Part shown: piece by piece, positions 16,300 through 23,516 of the stretch
Position numbering within the stretch: position 1 is the first letter of the stretch
Layout: every line of letters starts with the position of its first letter
NCBI GenBank assembly: GCA_017652105.1
Contig: JAGCBP010000015.1
Span: 1 to 64,000 of the forward strand
Direction of reading: 5' to 3'
Source of the DNA: Candidatus Saccharimonadota bacterium
GTDB lineage: Bacteria; Patescibacteriota; Saccharimonadia; Saccharimonadales; Saccharimonadaceae
DNA: 64,000 nucleotides
The notes under the pieces: generated by a model
The model's input: the letters and a program-made list of their open reading frames with translations, nothing else
Told to the model about the DNA's origin: nothing
The model's database searches: none
Program-made: the position numbers and the translations under genes

Positions 16300-16318
16300 A
16301 AAAACTACTTGCACTTTA

Positions 16319-16348
16319 GAAAACCCCGATTTTATATCGGGGTTTTTC
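16319..16348 (+). terminator. Intrinsic terminator of the 15514 gene
   Basis: AAAACCCCGAT-TTTAT-ATCGGGGTTTTT: an 11-bp stem followed by a T-run. Confidence 0.9.
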
Positions 16349-16369
16349 TATGGATTAGTGCTATTGCCA

Positions 16370-16391
16370 TAAGCGTTAAAATATGCTTATT
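16370..16391. repeat. Inverted repeat upstream of the 16604 promoter
   Basis: ATAAGC...GCTTAT arms flank an AT-rich centre immediately upstream of the -35 box at 16395. It is a possible operator, without further support. Confidence 0.35.
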
Positions 16392-16394
16392 ATA

Positions 16395-16423
16395 TTGACA
16401 AAAATGGTTATGTGTGATATAAT
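16395..16423 (+). promoter_or_regulatory. Consensus promoter of the 16604-18548 operon
   Basis: TTGACA (16395-16400), 17-nt spacer ending TGTGTGA, TATAAT (16418-16423): the best -35/-10 match in the window. It drives a leader of about 174 nt. Confidence 0.88.
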
Positions 16424-16429
16424 GGAATT

Positions 16430-16603
16430 AGTCTGAGTTTTGGGTAAAGTTTTTTGCAGAACTTCGAAGACCCTTAACAACCGAATCATCTCAGGTTTCA
16501 ATAGAAACCTGTTGCCTATATATTGGTACCGATGAGGTGCCGCGTCCCTGTAACTGATAAATAATGGGGGCGTGAGCCCCCACCTTGTATAAGGAGGTAC
16601 GAT
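16430..16603 (+). promoter_or_regulatory. Structured 5' leader RNA, candidate cis-regulatory element
   Basis: The leader of about 174 nt folds by eye into: a closed domain CTGAG(16433)/CTCAG(16490) with inner GGGT/ACCC and AAGTT/AACTT; a hairpin CAGGTTTC-AATA-GAAACCTG (16492-16511); and GGGGGC-GTGA-GCCCCC (16566-16581) with a GNRA-type loop. CCTT at 16583-16586 can pair with AAGG of the RBS AAGGAGGT (16591-16598). This is the arrangement of a leader that controls access to the RBS. It matches no riboswitch that I recognise. Confidence 0.6.
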
Positions 16604-17293
16604 ATGTTTGCTTCGTTTTTTGCTTTGGTTACTGCTGTAATAGTGGCGGTATTATCATCGATAATCTCGAGGCTTTTGAAAGAAAAAATAGCGATGGCTA
16701 TAGGTTTCGGAGTGTTTTTTACTCTGTTTACTTGGCTGATCAGTAGGTTTTCCTCAAAAGTTTCGCCGGAGATAGCAATGCTACTCTTGGCTCTCGGAGT
16801 GATAATGGTGGTAGTACTGATAGTCCGCTGGTTTATTGGAGGAAGCACGATAAAAGAGGCAATCACTTTTATAGTGTTGGATCTTTTATTGATGCTAACA
16901 AATCTCCAGGCGGCGACTAGGATTTATGATCTTAGCTCTAAATCTGGAGTGAGAGGGGTAGTAGTGTCGATACCGAAGATCTTTTTCCTGTTATCAATCG
17001 CATTTTTCATACTCGATATGATACAGTTTAAAGACCATTTGAGGAAGGCTACTCCTGAAGAGTTGGATGAGGATTTGGATTTTTACGATGATCCTTTGAA
17101 GAGCTTTAAGGAAGTCTACACTCCTTTCGAAGATTACTTGGAAGATGAAGAAGAGAAAGAAGAAACCGAAGGAGATTCTGATGACTCTGAAGGGTCGGAA
17201 GAATCAGAAGACGAGTACGATCCGATCGATTTTGGATTGCTGAGTGAGTACGATGAGAAAGGAGGGATCAACGATGCTCAATATGCCAGCTAA
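16604..17293 (+). CDS. Polytopic membrane protein with acidic cytoplasmic tail, unknown function
   Basis: 229 residues. About five hydrophobic segments (near 3-23, 30-48, 57-78, 84-100 and 118-138) are followed by a very acidic tail (about 165-215) with runs of Glu, Asp and Ser. The RBS AAGGAGG is 6 nt before the ATG. It shares an mRNA with the next gene (20-nt overlap). No family is recognised. Codon use resembles the 15514, 27188 and 28405 genes, suggesting a common, possibly acquired, origin. Confidence 0.65.
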   Translation: MFASFFALVTAVIVAVLSSIISRLLKEKIAMAIGFGVFFTLFTWLISRFSSKVSPEIAMLLLALGVIMVVVLIVRWFIGGSTIKEAITFIVLDLLLMLTNLQAATRIYDLSSKSGVRGVVVSIPKIFFLLSIAFFILDMIQFKDHLRKATPEELDEDLDFYDDPLKSFKEVYTPFEDYLEDEEEKEETEGDSDDSEGSEESEDEYDPIDFGLLSEYDEKGGINDAQYAS

Positions 17294-18548
17294 AATTAAA
17301 TATCTGATCGTTGGCGTAGTAACGTTGGCGCTTGCGGCGGGCATAATTGCCTATGATGTCATCAAAGCAAAGCCGGCAGAAGTGGCGGCTGCACCAACAG
17401 AGGAAGCCACGGTAGTGGCGAAAGCAGAACCTGTTGTAGTAAAAGAAGAGCCGGCCCCGGCTCCTGTAGTAGAAGCGCCGGCACCGGTAACTCCGAGTTG
17501 GCATTTTTATAATCTGGATCTCCAGAACAATGCTACGACAGACGACGACTACAACTTTGGTCCGCCGCCTCAGGTATCTGAGGCTAGCAACTTGGACCAG
17601 GAACTTCGCTCAAGAATGAGAGAAGATCCGGTACTGGGAGCAGCGGTGATGGCATGGGCGGACAGCGTTTTGGGTACATCTTATCTTGGAAGATTCTTCG
17701 ATGAATGCAATGAAGAGTGGGATGCGGCTATGAATAAAGCAGCACACGCTTGGACCCAGGACAAAGAAGAATACGACAAGACGCTTGATGCATTTTTCCA
17801 GCATTTGGATAGAGCATCAATGGAAGTCAGGGATAAGAAAGGGCTCAAAGATCAGATGTACATGAATCCGGACACGAAAGACGGAATTCCGGAAATTATT
17901 ATTCTGGAAACCGACAATCATGAAGGAAAATTTTTGGTATACACCTTTACTATAAAGGGGTCGACTAAGAAAGAGATCATGTACAGACTGGACTGCGGGT
18001 TCCAGCCTACGAATGTGGCTGGAACCATGAAAAAAGTCACCGTCAAACAGAAAGTCGTTGGTGGCGGTGGTAAGATTAATTTCATACCTGTGATTTCTGG
18101 CGGTGGCGGAAAATCTGGTGGCGGAGGATCTGATCCTAATCCACCGGGTCCGAAACCACCAAAGCCTACGCCGCCCACACCGAAGCCTATTAAGGATCCT
18201 ACAAAGGGAACCCCTGTGCTTCCGAATGATGATAAAGGGCCGGGACCTAACACTAATACGGGACCGGGTGGACAGTATTCGTCCAGAGATTTACCGGGTA
18301 ACTCCAATGATCTGACACCGGAGGAGTACCAAAAGATAATTAAGCAGATGGAAGATGCTAACAGTGGCAGTAGAGAGGGAGGTGATCCTAATACACCATC
18401 TACTCCCACACCGGCGGACACAACACCCGATAACAATGGAGATACTGGCAACGGAAATGGCGGCATAGATGAACCTACGCCGGTAGCGCCGGGACCAGTT
18501 GACAACGATCCGCCTGGAGAGGCTTGGGACGGCCCTCCAGACGCATAG
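17274..18548 (+). CDS. Membrane-anchored extracellular protein with Pro/Gly-rich C-terminus
   Basis: 424 residues. An N-terminal membrane anchor (IKYLIVGVVTLALAAGIIAY), an Ala/Pro/Glu/Val-rich spacer (about 35-80), a folded middle domain of about 180 residues and then a long Gly/Pro/Asn/Asp-rich tail (GGGGKSGGGGSD onwards) ending PPGEAWDGPPDA. The PGExWDG motif also occurs in the secreted protein at 61015-61626. ATG 17274 is preferred over 17244 because AAAGGAGGG lies 7-8 nt before it. Function unknown; probably a cell-surface component with a flexible stalk. Confidence 0.65.
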   Translation: MLNMPAKIKYLIVGVVTLALAAGIIAYDVIKAKPAEVAAAPTEEATVVAKAEPVVVKEEPAPAPVVEAPAPVTPSWHFYNLDLQNNATTDDDYNFGPPPQVSEASNLDQELRSRMREDPVLGAAVMAWADSVLGTSYLGRFFDECNEEWDAAMNKAAHAWTQDKEEYDKTLDAFFQHLDRASMEVRDKKGLKDQMYMNPDTKDGIPEIIILETDNHEGKFLVYTFTIKGSTKKEIMYRLDCGFQPTNVAGTMKKVTVKQKVVGGGGKINFIPVISGGGGKSGGGGSDPNPPGPKPPKPTPPTPKPIKDPTKGTPVLPNDDKGPGPNTNTGPGGQYSSRDLPGNSNDLTPEEYQKIIKQMEDANSGSREGGDPNTPSTPTPADTTPDNNGDTGNGNGGIDEPTPVAPGPVDNDPPGEAWDGPPDA

Positions 18549-18570
18549 GAAATATATAGGCAAACGATAG

Positions 18571-18634
18571 AACCCAGTAAGTCAAGGATGACTTAAGCAC
18601 TTTTTCACCCAGCGACAAGGATGTCGCTGGGTTC
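18571..18634 (+). terminator. Probable terminator region with alternative hairpins
   Basis: AGTCA-AGGA-TGACT is followed by CCCAGCGAC-AAGGAT-GTCGCTGGG (18608-18631). CTGGGTTC (18627-18634) can instead pair with GAACCCAG (18570-18577). The T-run after the last stem is weak. From 18635 to 18792 only AT-rich sequence and the RBS of the next gene are seen. Confidence 0.55.
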
Positions 18635-18792
18635 TATCCAAGCTTTTGGATGAGGATTTGAAATTTGAGATGATTCGGTTGTTTCGAACTCTAGAGGAAT
18701 TTTAACAATTCGGCTAGCAATTTGGAAGTAATAAGGTGTTTTTGAATTTTTGCATCAAAACTCTAATTTATTAATGAAAGGATTTATTAATT

Positions 18793-20025
18793 ATGAATAA
18801 ATTTACTAAATCTGTGATGGCAGTTTCTGCTGCAGCTATTGTGGCTACTGCATCACTTACTCCAGCTTTTGTAAGCGCTTGGGGTGACTCTAACAATGGT
18901 CGTAAGAGTTATACCATTGCTGAAATTAATGCTGGTAAATTAGGTAACAAAATTACCTTTAACTCTATCTCTGATGGTAAAATCGGTGATGAGAAAAATT
19001 TCGTAGGCGCTAAACTTACTAACGGTAACGCTAGTGTTTATAATGCTAACGAAATCAACGTAGAAGATGGTCAAACTTATACTATCCGTCTTTACGTTCA
19101 CAACAACAACGCTCAAGGTACCAAAGCTGTAGCTAAAGATGTTTCTGTAAACTTCTCTTTGCCTACTGCTGTTGCTAAAGAGCAAACCGTGATTGGTTAT
19201 CTTAACTCTTCAAACGCTGACCCAACTCGTTACTGGGATGAGGTAACTTTGAAGTCTTCTGATGACTTTTACATGGAATATGTAAATGGCTCTGCTAAAT
19301 ATACCAACACTCAAGGTACATTTGCTTTGTCTGATACTATTATTAACGATAATGTAAAAATTGGTTACAAATCTATGAATGGTGAAATCCCTGGCTGTTT
19401 TGAATATGACGGCGAGGTGACTATTCAAGTAAAAGTTCACAAATCTGTAACCGCTAAACTCGCTAAAACTGTACGTATCAAAGGTTCTGGTGCTAACTTT
19501 ACCGAAACTGTTGATGCTAAGGTTGGCGATGAAGTAGAATTTCAGATCGAATATGTAAACCTTCTCCAAGATCAGGTGAAGGATGTAATGATTCGTGACG
19601 TTCTTCCTACTAACATGGAATATGTTGAGGGTTCTACCTATCTTTATAATTCTAACCATAAAGATGGTTTGCTTCTCAAAGAAAACACTGTTACTACTTC
19701 TGGTTTGAACATTGGTAGCTACAATTCTAAGGGTAACGCTTACGTTCGCTTTACTGCGAAGGTAATTGACAAAACCTTGGCTTGTGGTAAAAACCAACTT
19801 GTTAACTGGGCTTCTTCTACAGTTTCCTCTAAGGTAACTAAAGATGATGCTTCTGTGATGGTGGCTAAGACCTGTGAAAAGGAAGATCCAACTCCAAAGA
19901 AGGATGAGGGTACTCCTACTTCTATCGTTTCTACCGGTCCTGAAGGTATCGTAATCGGTGCTCTTGGTGCTGGTGGTCTTACTACTCTCGTAGGTTACGC
20001 TATTGTTAGCCGGAGAAAATTCTAA
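18793..20025 (+). CDS. Abundant secreted surface protein with DUF11-like domain
   Basis: 410 residues. The signal peptide MNKFTKSVMAVSAAAIVATA ends near VSAWG. A domain at about 240-330 (VGDEVEFQIEYVN, MIRDVLPTNMEYVEGSTYLY) matches the DUF11/conserved-repeat pattern of bacterial surface proteins. The C-terminus reads SIVSTGPEG, a hydrophobic stretch (IVIGALGAGGLTTLVGYAIV) and SRRKF: the layout of a sortase sorting signal, but without a true LPxTG. Codon use is strongly biased (GGT, GCT, CGT, AAC, ACC), as in highly expressed genes. Probably a main surface or S-layer-like protein. RBS GAAAGG; strong terminator after it. Confidence 0.75.
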   Translation: MNKFTKSVMAVSAAAIVATASLTPAFVSAWGDSNNGRKSYTIAEINAGKLGNKITFNSISDGKIGDEKNFVGAKLTNGNASVYNANEINVEDGQTYTIRLYVHNNNAQGTKAVAKDVSVNFSLPTAVAKEQTVIGYLNSSNADPTRYWDEVTLKSSDDFYMEYVNGSAKYTNTQGTFALSDTIINDNVKIGYKSMNGEIPGCFEYDGEVTIQVKVHKSVTAKLAKTVRIKGSGANFTETVDAKVGDEVEFQIEYVNLLQDQVKDVMIRDVLPTNMEYVEGSTYLYNSNHKDGLLLKENTVTTSGLNIGSYNSKGNAYVRFTAKVIDKTLACGKNQLVNWASSTVSSKVTKDDASVMVAKTCEKEDPTPKKDEGTPTSIVSTGPEGIVIGALGAGGLTTLVGYAIVSRRKF

Positions 20026-20067
20026 GTTCATTGGCCGCTTCGAGCTTAAAGAACTCAGATGATTAAA

Positions 20068-20111
20068 CGAGCCTGGTGCCGTCTTTTATGATGGTACCGG
20101 GCTCGTTTTTT
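20068..20111 (+). terminator. Intrinsic terminator of the surface-protein gene
   Basis: CGAGCCTGGTGCCGTC pairs with TGGTACCGGGCTCG around a short loop, followed by TTTTTT. Confidence 0.88.
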
Positions 20112-20112
20112 G

Positions 20113-20121
20113 TGTTATAAT
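20113..20121 (+). promoter_or_regulatory. Extended -10 promoter of the 20128 operon
   Basis: TGTTATAAT, hexamer 20116-20121, 6 nt before ATG 20128, directly behind a terminator. Confidence 0.8.
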
Positions 20122-20127
20122 AAAAAT

Positions 20128-21525
20128 ATGGATAAGCTTAAAAAGAAAGCTTTGTGGGGGTTGGTTTTTGTTTTGGGCTTTTTAGTGATTTTTGCTCAGC
20201 CGGCCGCGGCGTTGTCGGATTGGCTGATAGATAAATACAGTAACTACCAAGTCTATTTTTATAATGCGGAGCAGAAAAATTGTATTGAACGTGGTGAAGG
20301 TGGTGGGGGTGGTCCACTAATTGGTGCGGACCGAGCAGAAAAAATTTGGCGATATATTGCGGGACTAGGAATTGATGGACTCTCGAATAAGCCGGAGGCG
20401 ATTGCGGGGATAGTGGGAAATATGCAAGCTGAGTCTAGTTTTAGACCATTCGTGCGCAATTCCGGCGGGTGCTTTGGTCTAATTCAATGGTGTAGTCCAG
20501 ATCCGCTTTTCCCATACTTAGAGGCGGAAATTCCTAATTATACTCAATATTTTCATGGGAGTTCGACTCCTGAACCGCCTAACTTGACGGAAGATATTAT
20601 TGATACGGCAATTAGAGTAGAGCTTAATTATTTGTTTAATGTGCCGCATGGGAATTCGGCGGATTTATATATATCGAGATTGAGCTTACCAACCAATAAA
20701 GATGGGGTGGCCGGAGCAAGAGCTTATGCGGATTTATTTTTAGTAACCGTAGAAAGGGCGGTCAATGGAAGTGATGATATCGAAGACCCGGCGGTGAGGA
20801 ATTTGGCTGGAAATAAAAAATACCAGAATGCTTCGGGTAGGCGAAATGCTGCCGAGCAGCTGTATAATCAATTCAAGGATATAACTGGTTCTGGCTCTGG
20901 AGAGGGGTCTGGCGGTGAATCTGGTACGGTGGGGGGAAATGAAGCTCCACTACCGTATTGTGACGAAGAAGGCGAAGATGAGGAACCGGGCGATTACTCG
21001 GATTTGATATTTTATTTACAATGTGATGCTAGGTGGGGAAATTTAAACTATGGGCCAGGCGGAATTCATGGTAATGATGGGGCGGATAGCACGATTTGCA
21101 AAACTGGTTGCGGGCCAACATCTTTTGCGGTGATTGCGGCGAATCTCAAAAGAAATAGTAGTATTACACCAGATAAGACTGCAGATTTGGCGGGTAAAGC
21201 TGGGATGCATGTACCAGGCTCGGGGAGTAGTTGGGGTATCACTAGCTACCTTGCGGGTAAATATGGTTTAACTGCCGTAAAAATTGGCGGTTCAATAGCG
21301 GCGATTAATGAGTATCTAAGTCGTGGCTATATGATACATACTTCGGGAAGAGGAGCACCGCCGTTTTCGACAGGTGGGCATTATATTGCAATTGTAAAAG
21401 CAGAAGATGGTAAGTGGCTAGTGGCTGATTCTGGTAGTCGTATAAATGGTCCTAGCAAACGGTATGATCCTGCTACAGTAATGGCAGGAATGAATGCTAA
21501 TAATGTATGGGCGGTAAAAAGATGA
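20128..21525 (+). CDS. Secreted phage-tail-lysozyme + C39-like peptidase protein
   Basis: 465 residues. Signal peptide or anchor at about 10-28. Residues 70-250 contain AIAGIVGNMQAESSFRP and GGCFGLIQWC, typical of the phage tail lysozyme domain (catalytic Glu in QAESSF). After a Gly/Ser linker, residues 300-465 look like a C39-type papain fold: GCGPTSFAVIAANL (Cys), GGHYIAIVKAEDGKW (His) and VADSGS. It probably cuts peptidoglycan and acts outside the cell, on the host envelope or its own wall. First gene of a run ending in a VirB6-like protein, so a lytic factor for a secretion machine is plausible. Confidence 0.75.
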   Translation: MDKLKKKALWGLVFVLGFLVIFAQPAAALSDWLIDKYSNYQVYFYNAEQKNCIERGEGGGGGPLIGADRAEKIWRYIAGLGIDGLSNKPEAIAGIVGNMQAESSFRPFVRNSGGCFGLIQWCSPDPLFPYLEAEIPNYTQYFHGSSTPEPPNLTEDIIDTAIRVELNYLFNVPHGNSADLYISRLSLPTNKDGVAGARAYADLFLVTVERAVNGSDDIEDPAVRNLAGNKKYQNASGRRNAAEQLYNQFKDITGSGSGEGSGGESGTVGGNEAPLPYCDEEGEDEEPGDYSDLIFYLQCDARWGNLNYGPGGIHGNDGADSTICKTGCGPTSFAVIAANLKRNSSITPDKTADLAGKAGMHVPGSGSSWGITSYLAGKYGLTAVKIGGSIAAINEYLSRGYMIHTSGRGAPPFSTGGHYIAIVKAEDGKWLVADSGSRINGPSKRYDPATVMAGMNANNVWAVKR

Positions 21526-22106
21526 AAAAGAAACTATTAATAGTGGCCGGTGTAGTATCTGTTTTGGTGTTAATCGGTTTAGGAGTATGGGTGGTAATTT
21601 CTAATAATTCGTCGGAGGAGGCGGAACCAGAATATACTGACGGGCAAATAGTGGGCGAAATGAGAGATAAATTTATGGTGTTTGAAAATTTAGACTTTTT
21701 GACGATGGCGTATAATATTAAATTTTCAACAACCGTAGCAGAAGACATAGAGAACTATGCTTTTACTGCTTCGGAAATGCAATATTCTGGTGAAAATAAT
21801 TCAAAGAATGGTGATAATAAAGTCTATTACGATGCGACGATAAATGTAGGGGATTTGGTAAATTACGATGTATTTACTTCTGATTTTACAGTTTCAATTT
21901 CGGACGGACGAAAATATAGAGTGATAACCAAAACAGATTCTTTGGATGAAAATTACACATATTTATATGTGGCAATTTTGAGAGATGGCGGTGATGAAAT
22001 TTTTGTGGATTCTCATGGCGACGAAAAAGATTTGACGGATTTTTTGGAATTTGTAAAATCAAAGATGGGAAATCTAAAAATAGTGTATAATAAAGTCAAT
22101 GAGTGA
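21522..22106 (+). CDS. Membrane-anchored unknown protein
   Basis: 194 residues: N-terminal anchor (KKKLLIVAGVVSVLVLIGLGVWVV) and an extracellular acidic domain. The ATG at 21522 overlaps the preceding stop (ATGA), which supports this start over 21507. It lies in the run 20128-27039 of exported proteins. No family recognised. Confidence 0.6.
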   Translation: MKKKLLIVAGVVSVLVLIGLGVWVVISNNSSEEAEPEYTDGQIVGEMRDKFMVFENLDFLTMAYNIKFSTTVAEDIENYAFTASEMQYSGENNSKNGDNKVYYDATINVGDLVNYDVFTSDFTVSISDGRKYRVITKTDSLDENYTYLYVAILRDGGDEIFVDSHGDEKDLTDFLEFVKSKMGNLKIVYNKVNE

Positions 22107-22557
22107 CAAAAATAGAAGGCAATTATTTACTTGGCTTGGTGTTGGGTCGGTGGTAATTTTTATTTTGTTGGTGGTTTTGATTGCATTGATTAATTCTGAT
22201 GGAGGGATTCCAAAGGATGCCTATGTGGCAGATGAGGGTTTGATGGTGGGGGAAATCCAGAATGCGGAAGTTCTAGAAAAAGTGCGGGTGGTTCTAGAAA
22301 AAGAGCCGGTTCTTAGCAAACTGCCTTTAACCGTGGAATTCTATACGGACGATTATAGTTCGTATACGAAATATACGATCAGCTACGCGTTTGATTTTAG
22401 TAAAGACAGGGGGTTTTATTTGATTATGAAAGATTATACAGGAGCAGGGATAGGTGCGGCACTTAGAAAATTAAATGAAATGGGGATGGATACAATTGGA
22501 CTAGAGCTAAAATATGAGAATCTGGAAGACGAATCTTTGAGTCCAAGAGCAGAATAA
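22099..22557 (+). CDS. Membrane-anchored unknown protein
   Basis: 152 residues. Anchor at about 10-32 (FTWLGVGSVVIFILLVVLIALI), then a small extracellular domain of about 115 residues with a Tyr-rich segment (YTDDYSSYTKYTISYAF). It overlaps the preceding gene by 8 nt, so translation is coupled. Possibly related in plan to the 21522 product: both have a short stalk after the anchor and an alpha/beta-looking outer domain. Function unknown. Confidence 0.6.
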   Translation: MSDKNRRQLFTWLGVGSVVIFILLVVLIALINSDGGIPKDAYVADEGLMVGEIQNAEVLEKVRVVLEKEPVLSKLPLTVEFYTDDYSSYTKYTISYAFDFSKDRGFYLIMKDYTGAGIGAALRKLNEMGMDTIGLELKYENLEDESLSPRAE

Positions 22558-22592
22558 TCTTTGCTATTTTTTGGCTATTTTGATTGTGCTTA

Positions 22593-22601
22593 TGGTATAA
22601 T
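22593..22601 (+). promoter_or_regulatory. Extended -10 promoter of the 22608 gene
   Basis: TGGTATAAT, hexamer 22596-22601, 6 nt before ATG 22608. Confidence 0.8.
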
Positions 22602-22607
22602 GGTTTT

Positions 22608-23516
22608 ATGAATCCGTCATACAATAGTGGTGGGATATATAGCAGTGGCGTGACGCCGCCGGTTACTCCGAGCGCGCCGATTTCTACGCCGCCGAGTTCA
22701 ATGCAAATTGGCGGAAGTTCTAGAAAACCGCGGAAAGGGATTGTGATCGGTGCAATTTTGATTGTGGTGGCGCTAGTTCTGGGGATTTTGGCGGTGGTGA
22801 TGATGCCGAAGGGTGGTGGTAATAGCGGAAATGCTGGTAATAATGTAGCATTTAATAGATTAATTAATTATGTGGTTAGCGGTGATGAATTGACTTCTAA
22901 AGTTACTGATGAATATGATTATGGGTACGATTATTATTTCTTAGAAATCTTGGATAGCGATGATGACAACGCAAAAGTCGAGGTTTATGATACTACTGGA
23001 AAGTTGCTAAGGGATTTTGTAAATAGTTATGATAAAGAAAATGAGAATTTGGATATGATGGTAAAATCTACTCAGAGTTTGTTTGATTTTATAGATGTAG
23101 TTTATCGTAAGGAAGAAAATAATGGTGAAAACATATTGTCGAGTTGGATAGTAAATGGGCAGGATATTGCTAAACAAGAGGCAATGAATTACTATAATTT
23201 ATCAACTGATAATGACAATGTATATATTAATGAGTTTTTGGAGTATTATGAAATTTGGGTAGATGCGGTGCTCGAAAAAATAGATTTTTATAATGGATTA
23301 GGTTGTATTGCAGATAATCAATTGGACTATGAATGCATGGTTTCCAAGAATACTGCGGAGACGCAAAATAGGATGAATGAGATTTCGAGGAAAGTGACTG
23401 AAGCTTATGATGAAATGCTGTATTATTTTGATTTGGCGAGAAATTTTGTGGCCGGAGTTTTTAGTATTAATAATACCTTGAACAACAATGGAATGATGGG
23501 GGTTGACGATGAATAG
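22608..23516 (+). CDS. Single-pass membrane protein with helical outer domain, unknown function
   Basis: 302 residues. Ser/Pro/Gly-rich cytoplasmic N-terminus (1-45), one helix at about 46-68 (GIVIGAILIVVALVLGILAVV), then about 230 extracellular residues, acidic and probably helical, with a Cys pair in GLGCIADNQLDYECM. The start is fixed by the promoter. The end overlaps the start of the giant membrane protein (ATGAATAG), so the two are coupled and likely work in the same envelope complex. Confidence 0.6.
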   Translation: MNPSYNSGGIYSSGVTPPVTPSAPISTPPSSMQIGGSSRKPRKGIVIGAILIVVALVLGILAVVMMPKGGGNSGNAGNNVAFNRLINYVVSGDELTSKVTDEYDYGYDYYFLEILDSDDDNAKVEVYDTTGKLLRDFVNSYDKENENLDMMVKSTQSLFDFIDVVYRKEENNGENILSSWIVNGQDIAKQEAMNYYNLSTDNDNVYINEFLEYYEIWVDAVLEKIDFYNGLGCIADNQLDYECMVSKNTAETQNRMNEISRKVTEAYDEMLYYFDLARNFVAGVFSINNTLNNNGMMGVDDE

